Positions 43,859 through 58,000 of a stretch of 64,000 bases of DNA are shown in pieces. Location of the stretch: assembly GCA_009602735.1 (NCBI GenBank), contig WELA01005791.1, positions 577,846-641,845 of the forward strand. Reading direction: 5' to 3'. This stretch comes from Mesotaenium endlicherianum (taxonomy: Eukaryota; Streptophyta; Zygnematophyceae; Zygnematales; Mesotaeniaceae). Below the pieces are notes generated by a model. That model did no database searches, was not told the DNA's origin, and worked only from the letters and a program-made list of their open reading frames with translations. Both the position numbers and the translations under genes were made by a program. Position 1 is the stretch's first letter. Every line of letters begins with the position of its first letter.

Positions 43859-45578
43859 CAGTGCAGCCCCTTCCATTCCTAGCATCAGAATGTCGCTGCC
43901 TTTGCCTTGTGTTTCTGCCTTAGAGACAGGTTTCACTGGCAATGCACTTCCAACAATCTTTTCATGTGTTACTTTGTCTAGGGAGAGGATGGCCCATAGC
44001 AAGACTGGTTCCTCTGATTAGCAGCAGGTTGCGCTTCAAGTAGTTGCAGTGGATAAGCTTGATGCAGGTTCTCAACTTGCTGTTATGGGCAATATCCCCA
44101 CCCTGAAATTTGAAAGTGAGTCTGAGCTTTGCCACCTCCAAATTAATACGTCAAAGTCATGATTGGCAAGGCTCAACAGTCGCCAGACAGTGGTCAAGGG
44201 CAAGAAAGTCAAGGGCAAGAAAGTCAAGGGTGATTCCAATTGTGGTGGCACATTCATTAGAGTCTCATGGTCCTTTCCTAGCGTACGGCCTAGCGATGCC
44301 ACATGAAAGTGGCTTCGTGTGCCTCGACAAGTCTTTGACACGCAGCATGGAGCAGGTACTAGCAGGTGGCAAAGGAGTTCCTGATGGGACGGCGCTTGCT
44401 AGGACAGATGTTCATTTGGACAGCTTATCCAATAACTCGTTTGGTCAAGATGCATCCTATTAGTACTTGAAGGGCTTGGCGGTTGCTTAGACCCCCCTGC
44501 TCCCTTGGAGAGCACGTAGAGTATATCTCAATAGATGAACTTGCCTTGCAAAGGGAAAAAGCTTTACATGGCTAGCGGCAAGTATTTGCAATTGTGGCGA
44601 ACTTTTGCACAAACTTTCGTCACTTCTGTGTAAGCATACTTTAGAGTATGTTTTATGGCCTTACAAAATTGACGAAGATGCTAGGTACTGTGAATTGGTT
44701 ATTGCTTGCCCTCCGCCCCTATTGGCTTTATTGTGTTTGACGTCCATGAAAATGGCAAGGCAAGTTTGTTTCTTAGCCACGTCGAAGTGAAGCATTCTGT
44801 GGTAGCTCCCAACTATGAAGTTGATACTTTTTGGCAGCTTCATATATACACCATGAACAGAGTGAAACCTTCGTGGTTTATAAGTCACAAAAGTGAACCT
44901 TGCACGCAAAAGTGATTCTAAACAATGACTACTTTAAGCTCAAACCTTGGCCACTTACAACAAATATAGGTCCTCTTTTGGGCTATTGACGGATTATCTC
45001 ATTTGCTCAAGCTTTAGGGCAGCATCAAGCGCAAACTTTGATAAACTTATCAACTAATAAACTCACCAACTATTTTCACATGCAATTTTATTTTTGTTAA
45101 AGTAATAAAAACAGCCAGTAATACATCACAAGTGTAAGAGATGCATATTAAACTAGCGATACATTACAAATCTAAGGAAAAAAAGACAAAAAATTCTAAA
45201 GGAAATTTAAACAAAATACTTTAGAACAACATTTTTACATGAAATTGTAGTAATTATTGTTAGTGTCGTAATCTCAATGCAAAGTGTTGGCCTCAATCGG
45301 AAATGTTATCAAGTTCCAACTCGCCCAAGGCACTTGAAGATATTCAAAATTGATATTATGGAACTTGAAATCACGTTTTGCAAAAGCTAAACCACTTCTC
45401 TTCAAGATGTGTATATGCTTCACATAAAGTGGTATTCAATCAAATGTAACTCAATGCAATTCGTCTTTATTATTTGATCTGATCATATAAACTTTCTTAC
45501 TTGTTCGTTTGATGCATTGATGTGGTTCATTACATCATTGCACCACTCATCTTAAAGTCGTCAAATATCACCAATTCT
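43859..45578. other. Unassigned stretch between nest and EAF1-like gene
   Basis: No recognised gene. A 15-bp unit (GGGCAAGAAAGTCAA) is repeated near 44208-44232. A plus-strand frame at 44706-44915 (69 codons, including SLFLSHVEVKHSVVAPNYEV) has protein-like composition but no family match I can name. The part nearest 45578 is probably 3' untranslated sequence of the minus-strand gene. Confidence 0.5.
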
Positions 45579-46021
45579 TCATGGAATGTTACGCTGATCA
45601 AAAATTTCCCGATTCATCTGCCTGACCTGGCCTCCTCCGCTGGTCACTGGCTGTTCAAGTTGGCCAAGCCTGCTAGGCTCTGCTAGGGGTCTTCCCTGGT
45701 GCACAATCGCTTGTCCAGAGGCAGAACTGGCTGCCAGTTGTCCTGCAAAAACATATGGAGTCACAGTTCCCAAAAGAGTACGTGTGGGCGGGTCCCCTTG
45801 GTTGTGGAGTGGAGATTGCTGCATGAGCATTAGAGTCCTTGAGTTCTTAAGGTCCCTTGGCTGCTGGGCTGGACCCGGACCAGCAGGCACCTGCTGTATT
45901 TGTTGACTTGCAGGAACTTGCTTCTGCTGCTTTTCGCCTGGCAGATGACTACCTTGGAGCAGCTCATTGGGCCCAGCCAGGGAACTGGCAGGAGAATGTT
46001 CAGCCATATTCTTCTGTTGCT
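45579..46021 (-). CDS. EAF1: EAF1-like gene, last coding region (Gln-rich)
   Basis: Ends FDQRNIP with TGA at 45579-45581. Probable acceptor TTCGCAG before QQKNMAEHSPASS. Rich in Gln, Pro, Ser and Ala, as in the disordered C-terminus of plant EAF1. A short intron with acceptor TTTTTGCAG may divide it near 45742. Confidence 0.65.
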
Positions 46022-49000
46022 GCGAACACCCCATTGCACATGTCATTGGATGAGGCCATGAAGTAAAGCATCATTCATATCTATTCATATCTGCTACCCA
46101 CCATCTTGTTACACAGTTCTAGGCAGGAACAACACGAACTACGTCCCTAGGCTTCAAACGAGTGCACATTTTACACCAAGGAAGATATTATTCAACAAGC
46201 CACATAAACCACTCGACTAGTCGGATGTAGCAGCAACGGACAATCAAGGAGCTTTGAATATAAAAATGATGAAGACAAAAGGTGGCTGCAGTAGAGAAGC
46301 AGCGACACCAGCAGCAGCGGGTACACCTTCGGTTGTTGCAACTGCATCTTATGGGCTGTCATCAGCTGATGGTCTTTGGCCAATCTAACCACCTGCATCA
46401 TCTGCTGCTGCTGCTTATTCTGGCTGAAAGGTTGTCCAGGTGACGACCATGCAGCAGGCAAGGGCATGCTCCTCGAGGGGCCGAGGCCAATGCGCACCCG
46501 GGGCACCTGGCCTGCCTGAGCTTCACCTTGGGTGGCCTGCCGCTGCAATCCCTGCACAAGCTCCTGCCTGCGATTATCCAACATTGCCCGTCTTTGTTGT
46601 CCACGCACAAATACTAATTTAGAAAACAAACAACAGAACTGGGGTGTGCTCTCTAGGCAGCGTCACATAAGTGCGCACGTAAACCCACTAAAAAGGGAGT
46701 ACGAATGATAACAAGACTCTCTAAGTTTACTTCTTATCTATGGCTGTCATGTAGCAAAACATCACAGGAACTCCAAAGTTTTTCCTGTATATGTTTTACT
46801 TGAGATCGTAAAGGAGGACACAGCTTTCAAGCGTCCCCATATACAACACCCGCATTAACAGCATCAAGACATCGTATACTACGTCAAAGACTTTATCGCA
46901 TTCCCTTGACACAAGTACATAAACTCTTTCTCAGTTATAGGAGGATCTCGTCGGACCAACTATAGATTAGGAAAAAATTGTTACTTCATGCCTCACCATT
47001 CCTTTAATCAATGCCTTAGTGTTTTTTTAGCCAGGGTGTAGGCTCTCGTAAGGTTCACTAGAGAAGTAACTTGTTCAGCTCAGCATCTAAAACTCATGGC
47101 AAAGACTATTCCTCACAACGCAGGTTACGCAAAATTCTGACACAGCAGGATCACTTAAGAAAATAGTTCAAAGCATGAGCTGGGTGCTCCAGAAAAGCCC
47201 GTGAATCTCAAGCTCTGCAGCCTGCGGCAACAGTAAATGCTTGCGCGGCATGTAAAATTGGTTGTGATAACGCTCTGCAATTGCAAACCTCAACTGTGAT
47301 TGCACGACGTCAAACAAATGTGAATCTCAATGAAAAGCCAGGGGGGAAACCACAATATCCCTACTTCTGGATGTGAGTAAAACACAAAAACGGTGGACAA
47401 AGAAAGGGCGATCCTGCTTTACCAGATGCTGATGGTGCCAGTTTGAATGCACACCTGGTTCATGGCGATCGAATCATGCGCAACTCTCCTATCATGTAAT
47501 AGCCCACCAACAGAATGAAGCCTTCCTCCAGGCCGGCTCCCTGCCACTACCGCCCCTTCAGCCTGTGCTGCTCCTCTGGAGCCCGTACTTCCTGCAGTTC
47601 GGTTTACGTGGCAAGCCATGATGTTGGCAGCCGTAACAGTTTGTCCAGGCGGCCCACCCAGGGCATGGCCAGGAAGGCGCTGACTGTGCGCTAACACCAT
47701 TGACTTGCTCTGACCACCACCAGGCTCAGCAGCTGCTTCTCCATGAGCAATGGCTATGTCCCCATTGCTGACGTTGATGGAGGTCGCGTTAAGCCTGTGG
47801 CCATGGTTGGTGGCAGGGGATGAAGAGCCGTGGCCTGCCACCGGCACCTGCCTGGATTGGGCATCGCGCCGTAGTACGTCATCCACGGGCTTCTGAGCAG
47901 CTGTTGCTACTGCTCGTGCACTGAGAGGCTGCCTGCAGCCCCGCACGAGCAACTCAAGTATGTGTAGGATTCTCAGCAGCAGCCCAAGGTGTAGCCAGCC
48001 CTCCCTTATAGATGTGCGCAGCAGTATAGTGCAGTGATTGAGGCAGTGCGCTGCATATTGCATGCCATTTCCAAACACCGCATACATCATGGCAGGGTGA
48101 CATCTGCTTGTCGCGCTAAGACTGGAAGCAAAGACAAGGAAAATCATTAACATGTAATACACACACGTAGCACACTCCAATCCAAATCGTAGCAGGTTAA
48201 TCACAAGAACCATCCTTCAAGCACTCGGGTAATGTCTCCACGAGACTATGCCAAGCAGAAGGCTACAGCGCTACTGACCGATAGGCAGCAACGGAAGAAT
48301 GTGCAGCAGACGCAGGTCGAGCATGGAAAACTCCTGCCTCCAGGCTGAGACCCTGTGGCTGCAGCAGTTGCTGCTGCTGTTGTGGCTGTGGGCTCCAGTA
48401 CTGAATTTCTGCAGCCACAGGCCCTGCCGGCTGCTCGCACAAATTCAATGGACTGCACAAGCACAAGGCCAGCAGAAGTTACACACCTTTCTGCTCTGCA
48501 CATCTGCTTCTACACCATGCCAGCCCTTCACCTATTCATGGGACGAGGAACACACACAAGGAACACAGACTTTCAGCTCACAGGCACGTGCAAGACCCAA
48601 GACCAAGCCCTTTCTTGCAACCCAAAGACGTAGCAACTTCTCAGCTCAACTACAAAGCACAGATTGTATGCACGCACACATTTTAGTTGCTAGGAAACAG
48701 CCATGATAGCCTTGATCACCACCTGCTGAAGAAGAAAAACGAGGCTCTGCCTTTTAGGAAATCCTATGAGCAGACGTGGAACCAGGCAGCACGGTCCACC
48801 AATGCAAGAAGGAACAATTTACTTGACCATTAGATCAAACCCTTAGCTTAACCTTGAGCTCTACTGGTTGGCTCTTTCAAAAGCAATCGACAGGCCACCA
48901 CGAAAATCCCACAGAGCATCATACAGGCACAGAACCGTGGGTTGTGGGGGCATGATATTGTGCAGCTGGCATGCAATCCATGGCCTAAATTTTATTAGTT

Positions 49001-52000
49001 ACATAGACGATATGAGCAAAGACTTTACGTAGCCACGCCTCTGGGAGGCAGGAGAGGGCAAGAACAGACGTAGGCAGAGAGCCGCTGAAGGAGGCCAGAA
49101 CTTGTGCCAGCGTGGCACCGTGTGACGGATGCTGGTGGCGCACGCCCTCCTTTACCTGCCCCCCATCCAGCACAATCCTCCAAACGTATAAGTACAGGGT
49201 GCAGACTCAGAGACAATGCAGACACCGAGAGAAAACCTAAGCACCCAAACTTGCATACTATGCGACGTGGAATTTCATTCTTACACAACGTATCTCAGCT
49301 CCGGAACTTCCACCATCGTAAGAAAGACCTCAGGATGACAACAAGCACCACTTGACATCATTGACTGTCGATATTCCTAGGCCTGCCATCCTTTGAATTT
49401 GGTTGAAGTATATGCATCACCACAATATGCATCACACTACCTCCTGTGTGAGGATGGGAAAGGAGGGCAACAGATGCTCCTACTCACGCCACGACTGCAA
49501 ATGAAGTATATTACCAGCTTCGTGAGGGAATTTCGTTTAATAATTTTCACAAGCTCCTTCTGATGGCACCTCAGCATATCCTCTTCCCAAGCCTGCTGCT
49601 TTGCCATCCTTGCGCTTGCCTGCACCAGGACAAACAGTGGGCTAATTCTTTGGCACAAAAGCCCTTGCAATTGAGATGATGCCAGAGTAGGAGGCTTAGA
49701 CAAGACCATACTGGAAGGTACAAAGGTCCTTGGCATGGCTACCGGCATGATCACCAGGAAGCAATGCCTGCGAAAAGGATAGCAGCAGCAATAAGTTCAT
49801 TTACAATCAAGGCCAACTCTTATGCTCCATGCGCATCTGTGGCTGCACACGAATGGGCAACGAAGCGAGCCATCACACTACGGGCTAGCCGAAGATAAGC
49901 ACACAATGCATAGTGATGCCTGAGAGCCAAGGGGGTCTTCAGGGTGGAAGGAGATGGTCGCTGGAAACATGCCATGGCTTTCTCACTGTCGGCGAGAGCA
50001 TCCTGTGCCAATTGCCGATACCGCAGTTGGCACTGCAAAGGCCTCCTGTGTATGCCCTGCTTTTCACATGAGTACAACCATGTTTGAAGTGAGTAAACTG
50101 CCACAAAGCATCCAACACGACAAAAAGATAGTCCTTCAACTGGAGCTTTACTGCAATCACATTCAGGTCGAATAAGCCAAAGGCTCTTCTACAATGCATA
50201 CCTGTGAAATCTTGACGTAAAGCTAGCTAAAACCACACTATCTTTTAGCACATACAACGTATAATGTATGCCAGACCAGCTGATGGCAAGAGAAGGACAT
50301 GCAAACCCACTCAGCAGCAGCTTCCTGTTCTCCTGTACAGCTGAGCACTGCAATATACACAACACATTCTGAACAAGCCACACAATGGGTTCCCTGTTTT
50401 AGCAACTGTGTGCACCTTAAGCTGACTTCATATCCAGGAAGAAAACATCCTCCTCCCACCATTATCTCCAACAAAAAGTCTCCACTCCAGATTTCATCAC
50501 TCCTCCCAATTCATCACCACTACTAGCTACGTTGCAAGGGCTGTATAGTAATTACCTTGAAAGAGATGCCAGATGAAAGTACGTCAGAAATAAGCAGCCA
50601 ATTGGTGCCTAGATCATGCATAGCCCCAAGTAGTGCCTGCAGCACAAATAATTTGATGGACACATGGTTGTGGCTGGCACTGTCAGGACCCCATGAAAAG
50701 ACCTTCCCCACTGCTTCTTAATCTGGGCGCACACCAGTGCAAGGTACGAAAAGATAGATGCGGAAAGTACACTTCAAAATCCTGCATCTTCCAACACATA
50801 GTACAATAATGAGCAACAGAACTGCAGAAGGTGCATAGCCCCACAATTTGGGGAGAACTGCAAAGCTCACCTGATCCTCCACTTCTGACCAGGCCATTGC
50901 ATCCTGTACACTTGAAACCTGCAGCATTGAGCCTCGTAAATGCTTAGTGTCCAGGGACCTGGAACAGGGTGGGTGTCTGGAACTCCTACGGTCACTGTTC
51001 AAGCTCATTCACAACTCACGTTTTAAGCTAAACTTGAGAGCTACTGTCCAAATACTCATGAGTCCAAACTGCAACATGTCATATGTAAAAGTGAGTTGCA
51101 CAACCTTCGTGCCTCATCAGGTATGCCGTGATCTTTTGCTTACAAAAGAAAAACAAGCGCATGACATAGAACGAGAACAATGGTGACCATACGTAGCCAC
51201 GACACTGTAGCTGCCAATGCCAATGCAACATACCCTACAGTGCAACACAAAAGTGAGTTTGTGTCAAGAACAGCTTCCAGCAGAGGTGGGGAGGCAATTC
51301 TGCAGCACCCACCCTCTTTTCTTTGCCACTCTTCTCAGTTTTGCGTAATTTCAGCGGGTATGACTCCAGCTGTGTGTCAGTCCCTACCGGATGTTCCACA
51401 GGCGGGCCGTCAGCAAAGAAGGCAACAGGACGGCCTTCATCGCGACGATGAACAAGCTGGACACGCAATGAATTACGCTGCAGATGGGCCTGCCCGTGTG
51501 GGAGGGCATGCTTATGCTTTTTGCTGGGCTGCCTGCTTGCTCCAGCCTCTGCATTGTCAAACGATCAAATATTATATAAGTTACAAAAGCCTAGAGATTT
51601 AAGTTATGGTACCAACGTCATAGGCCGATCCACAAATACACCAAGTCTAAAAGCCATCGTTACATCCATGCAAAGCTCATATACAAATGGCTATCAATGT
51701 CAGTGAATTTGTACTGCTTGTACCTTCTGAGCGCTGCGCAGGCAGATCATAGCCTTGAGGCTGCACAAAAAACACAAACCAAATTATATCCTTCCTTTCC
51801 TCTGCAAATCCACAAGCCGCCTCTAAGCAATACCTTACAAAGGCACATTGGAATCAAAGACCCCGTTGCAGCACCTGCTGTGCCCAGCCCCAGACTTCGA
51901 CCAATAGGACTTCGACAAATAAGGTGGAAAGTCTCAACCTATCAAAGTTATTGGGGTCACAAGCCTAATCTGGACACCAACCTGTCAGCCTGAAGTGCAA

Positions 52001-55000
52001 GCAGGGCTAGCGCACTATACAGTGAGAAATTGCAAGACGGAGACAGAGATCACGTCAAAGGTGGTGAAGTGCACCTCTGGCTGCTCGTTGCGTGTCGCGA
52101 CGTGATCCTGCTCCCAGATCTTGTTTACCTCACAAAAACAGAAATAAGCGCGGTGAGACTAAGAGAGTGGAAACCCACCCCGGCCCTGTTATAAAGTCAA
52201 CTTGCCATTTGCCAACAGGGAGCACTGCGAGAAATGGTGCCTGAATCCTCCTCAAGGAGGCGAGGTGCTATGCAGCGTGCATTTTCCAATACTTATGTAT
52301 GAAACAGATGCATCAAGGGTTATTTACTACAGCTTCTGAAACGTTTTTCAGTGTAAGCGGAGAACACATTGCTTGCAAGTTGCAGGCAAGGCATGAGCAA
52401 ACAAATTCTAGGTACATTTCGTGGGGGGTACAGACCAGGTAGGCTACATAAGCCAGTAGCAAGCGCTGAGCGTACCTTCAGAGACCTTTTGCTCGTGACT
52501 TTTGTGGATATGATGCCTAGACTTGCGCTTGAGGTTACCCTTTCAGGGCCCAAGCAAGGCACTGCGACGCCACACGTTGACCTGCTTGCATCCCTGCTGC
52601 TCCTCTTCTTCCCCTTGTGAGCCAGGGGCCTAACCCCCCCCCCACCCCCCTCCTCAGCAGCAGCAGCAGCAGGAGTATCTCTGTCGGACACACTCTCTCT
52701 AACTTCTTCCTCCTCTGGCTCCTCTGACGCCTCCGTATTGCAGGGGGCAGAGGCTCGAACAGGAGCATGCGAGATGCGAGGCATCCTGGGCGCAGACGTG
52801 CGCTGCTTCTTCATCACACCCCCCATAGCTTTAGCATGACAATAAACAGCAGGCGGTGTTGGTGGCAATGCCGATGCATTTTCGGCTGGCAGATTACCCT
52901 CCCCTGCCACCACCACAGCAAGCTCATCCTCCTCGAGTGACCCCATTGCCGGACCCTCAGCCTCCACCATAGTTTGGAAAGGAAGAAAAGGTGCAGCAGC
53001 AGCAGTTGCAACAGCTTCAAGGGGCTCCCTGGTGGACCTTTCAGCAGATTTCAGAAATTGCACGTCGCGCATGAATTTGCCCTCTCGTGCATTCCGCTTC
53101 TTGCGGGACACTCTAGATCCAAGCAGCGTGTCAGCTGATCGTCTACCCACAAAAGCACCTGTAGTTTGCTCAAGAGCCGGTTCCACACAAGATGTGGCAA
53201 GAGCCGCATGAATGATAGAGTCCTCCTTCGTGAAAGTTGGCCGAGAAGCCTCAACCTGCGCCACAAGCTGTGTAGAAGTGAGGGTGGTTTCCATCTGCTG
53301 CTGCCCGAAATCTGCCAAGCAAATACCATTATCGCACATGACAAAATAATATTTGCACTCACAAGAACACAATAAGCTCCCAGTTGATGTTGTAGTCAGA
53401 TGTTCATCCCACCCACTGCAATACGCCCAAGAGAAGACAAATGACAAGCCTGCCACACGGAAGCTAAACCCCATCCTACTTCATGTTACAGTGGGGACCC
53501 AGGGAACATATGCCGAGGACAGAGCAGGGTACATAGGGCTTGTAATCTGCAAGCAACAAACCCCCTCATCAGGCCGCTGGCAAATAAGATCTCACCAGGC
53601 AAAAAGGACGAGGCTCCTGCATTCCTGTTGCAGCTGCGGCTGATGCTGTCGACAGGTAAATGCCTAGAGCTCCAGGAGGGGCTGCACCTTGAGGGGCCGC
53701 ATAGAACAAAGTGTCCTACACCACACAAAAGAAAAGGGTGGTCATCAACTCACACTTCCCTGCATACCTCAACCCACATGTGTATATACACACATTAGGA
53801 CCAGCAATTTGGGCAGTACCTCCCCTCCACAACAGCAAGGCATAGGCAAGTGGAGAAGGATTCACTACTCTCATCAAATAGAAAGTGGTGCAAGATGTTC
53901 AACAAGCGCCTCAGCACCAACCTGGACAAAATGATTGCTTCTGCAAGAGTCACGTGGGAGGGCCTCGGTGGTACGCTCTGGCGTGCCAGGACCCTCCTCT
54001 TCGCATGCTTTCCAATCTGCATTTGCCTCAGTCTTCCATGTCTCGGCAAACCTGATGCCATATGTAAAAACAGCCATCTTTTGCTTTTGCTGCGTTCTTT
54101 CTCCACCCTTCTCCGTTATGGCAGCCATATGCACCGTTTGCGCATCTGTCCCCTTGTTCTTATTCTTGGCTGGTCTCCCACTCTGGGCAAGCTTGCTGGC
54201 CACCCTGTTTGATGCATCTTCTATCTCCCCTCCAACAAGTCCTATACCACATAATGGTCCGGTTCTTTCCACATCCACGGCTGCAACAGGTGCAACCTGT
54301 GCCATAGCATGCAGAGACATCACTCATTACACTCGGAATTTGATTCACCAAAAAGACATACCCTGTCACGAAGTGTACATCAGGCTCATCAGGTACAGGG
54401 CTCGCTCTTACTGACAATACACAAATGCACATCATTGTGGGAGAACATGTCCGGCAAAGTTACACATGTCTCCCTGCTTTCATCACCATTAAGCAACGGC
54501 TGCTTGCAACACCCATCAGGTCCCAGGTTTGGTGTCCACAGATCTATGCTCGGGCCAGGCAGCCAGAATCACAAAACGTTAAGCCAAGGGAAACCTACTT
54601 CCTCCACATTCCATGCAAAAAAATGGAACTGCACCTGTTCTTCCTCCCCCATCTGACCACGCACTTCGCTCCAAAAGGCCTGCACCAGGCTTGCAATCCG
54701 CCTCGCCCTGTCTGCCCCCTGCCTCTTGACAACCACCGCAGAAGGCTTCACAACAGCCCACCTGGCAACCTGGGCAGCTGCAGCTACCTTCCACATGCGT
54801 TCCTGTTGGTTCATCACAGGAACGATAGCTTTTGACGTGAACACACTGCAGCTGGGGAATTCTATCTGCATCGCATCTTATAGAAACTCACTCGCAACCA
54901 ACATTGAAACTCTAAGCAGCAGCAGCCCAACCAGCCAAGCCTGTGAAGTATATGCTACTAACGTGGTTCAAGGACCCACTCCATCGCACAACACAGGCGT

Positions 55001-58000
55001 GCCACACAGGGACCTCCTTCAACCAAGACGGCAACAGCACAGCAGGGAACCAACTGACACAACAAGAAAGGAACCTCCTCGTACGAAGTACAACCTGCAA
55101 GCACATTGGGAGCACAATAATCCCAAGCTGCATAAGGTGCAAAACCTCATGTTAAGCGGATGGGCACCTGTGCAAAGTCAACGGCCATCCAGGCCATCTC
55201 TTCCAGCATGTAATCCCACAGGCACAAACACCTTGACACCACAATTGCCGTACGCTTCCGAGCCCACTCGAGGTTCTTTTTCGTTGCCGCCTGCGCTCCA
55301 AGACGTCTTATTATTAGGTGCACTACGCCGACACGCATTGTCCCAAGACCATGCTGAAGATGGTCACAGTGCAATGGAGCAAGTACAATAGCAACCAATA
55401 GAGCAGCGCAAAAGGTTGGAGTAGAGCAATGTCTGCGTCATTTGTGAACTTTGACTGGAGCAGGCAATGTCTCCTGGGCACTGACTTTTTCACCAACAGC
55501 GATAGGGCACAGAAGCGTCATGATTCCAACAAAATGCCTTGGCAACCGCAACTCTAAATAAATCCAAGACAGGGAAAGCAACTCCTATTCTGATGATAAA
55601 AAAGTCACTGGCATTCCATCCAACAACGATGAACCGCCAGCATCCACCTTGCATCAGTGGCTTGACATACAAAATTGCCCTGATGGATGCAACTCGACAT
55701 ATGCAGGAGCAGACGTTTGACTTTCACCTTGATAGCTTCTGCTTCCTCAAGTATGCAGGCCTCGTGCACTTTCTTTGCAGCTGCAGCCATTTCTGTCTTC
55801 CTGCTGCCGGCCTCTGCCAGGATTCCAGGATGATTCTCCTTGTACCATGGTATGACTGCTTTGGGCACAGAAGAGCCACCAAGTGTAGTACTCCTGCAAC
55901 GACCTGGGCTAACAGCAATTACCGCTGGTACTGATACTGATGGTATCGGTGCCAGGCATATGGCTGAAGCGGCTTCCGCGGCAGAGTCCAAACTTCTACA
56001 GCCAGCACCAATTAGAGGGCCCGGCACCTTGTCTACACTACTACGACCTCCTGCCATGCAGACCAATTCAGATTGGTGTCCCACCTCAGACGATATGATG
56101 ACTTTGGTATCCAAAGGAATACTTTTTAAGCCCAAAGTGTTGTCTAGTTGCACCTGAACCATGACAGGGATTACAGTTGCGGTCGCCTTGTCTTGCAAAA
56201 CGCCATGCACGTCCCCAGTTGCCCCAGCTCCGAGGCATGACTTCAAAATATCTGATGACACTTCATTGTTGTCAATGGGTGTCGAGCTGCCGGGATATGA
56301 AACATCAGTTTTAGGATGTCTTTTCTTACAGGCAATATCTGCCCCGGAGTAAATGACCTCCCTGGCAACGGGCACATTGACTTCGTCAAACCCATTGCCA
56401 CCTCTCTCCGTACAAATCCCCCCATCGCCCCCCTGTGTCACAACACTAGCACTCCGCTTTAACCCATCCTCTGCTCTGAAAGGAGGCAGCTCCTCTACAG
56501 AAATAGAACTCGAAGGAAGAGTTTCTCCAGGGTTGGCCTTGGCACACATAATCCTAACAGGCTGACTCTGATGAAACTCGTTAAACCCTGCAGACTCAAT
56601 TCCGACTTCCTCGTAAGGGGTTTCCAGGCTTCCATTCCTGCTTGAGATGTTGAAGGCCAGCTTCGATGGGGACTCAATACCGCAGTTGCCAATGCCAGGG
56701 CACTCCCTCGCGTTTCCTCCACCAATGGCATTCACAAACCTGGCCAGCGAGCAGTCTTCAACCACAACAGCCACCATGGTCTGTTCCATATCTGCGACTG
56801 AAATCCCCCCATATGCTCATCAAAACCCAACTATAGTGACCAGCATTTGTTAAAGGTGACCACTGTGGCAATAAATAATTAAAGTGATGCCCCCATCAAA
56901 ATCTTCCTGTACATACCACAAGAATGCAACACTACCTGTCGAAGCTTTATCAATCACAAGACTTGGCACTTGGCACTGCTGAAATAAAAAAACATAAGTC
57001 AGCTTTGTCTACAACTCCAGACTGAACAGCACAACAATATTGGAAAGGCAATAGATACCTGTATTTGGTGAAGCCCAATGGCTCTTGCTGGCTGTAATAG
57101 CTGCCAGTGGTAGAACCTTCCTTTCATCTTCGACAAGGACTTCCTGGGATATGCCATTCTCGGTTTTCTTCAATAAAGTCCTATCTGCACATTCTTGACC
57201 TCTCAAGTACTCTATCCCTGTCTCCACCTGACTTTCCACTGCGGGCTGCGATTGGTTGATGCACGCAGTCTCATCAAAAATTGCTCCAGTTTCGCTTCTG
57301 TACAGCCAAGTTCAAACTACATACAACCACTTAATCGTAACTTAAATTCCCAAATCAATCCACACAGATCCAAAGTTCATTCATTACCACAAGTTATGTG
57401 CGGAAAATATGCATTTAAGGTTAGCCAGATGGGACTCCAGAAGAGTTTACATGCAAGTAATGATTTGCTGACTCCATCCAGGGCAGCGGCACATGGGACC
57501 CGTGGTGCAGGTAGGACGAAGCAACGACAGCAAAAAGAGGTGCAGACGGAACACCATGTAACCAACACTCTCCTGGCAAATTCCATTAAAACATGTAACA
57601 AACAGCCCTAATGAAAACGCCTTCCCTGAAAGCTTTCGCGCTTTCTTTGTACGTACAGAACATGAAAACCGTGAAGGAGCTCTCACGGGTGATAGTCTCT
57701 CCATAGATGATCCACTCTGAAGAGCAGACTCTTGATTAAGTGAACCCCATACGTAAGCATGTGTCCTTCCCTTTCAAAAACACACCTATCATGCCTCCAA
57801 ATTGCCATCATATGTGTAGAAAGTCATTACCTCACTGAAGCAAAGTCCTCGAATTTGAAGCTACTATATGAAGGAGCAGCTGCCATGCAGAAGGGAAAAT
57901 CAAGTAGGTCCTTTCCCTGCCACAGAAACAAAACTGCTTCACGACTATGTTACCCTGAGTAAGACCCACCATAGTATTTCTGGACACAATTCTAGCATGC

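Noticed and set aside
52636-52672. Poly-C and CAG microsatellite as a disease-type expansion or regulatory repeat
   Set aside because: Short, and it lies within an exon of the EAF1-like gene where it encodes Gly and Ala runs; ordinary low-complexity coding sequence.
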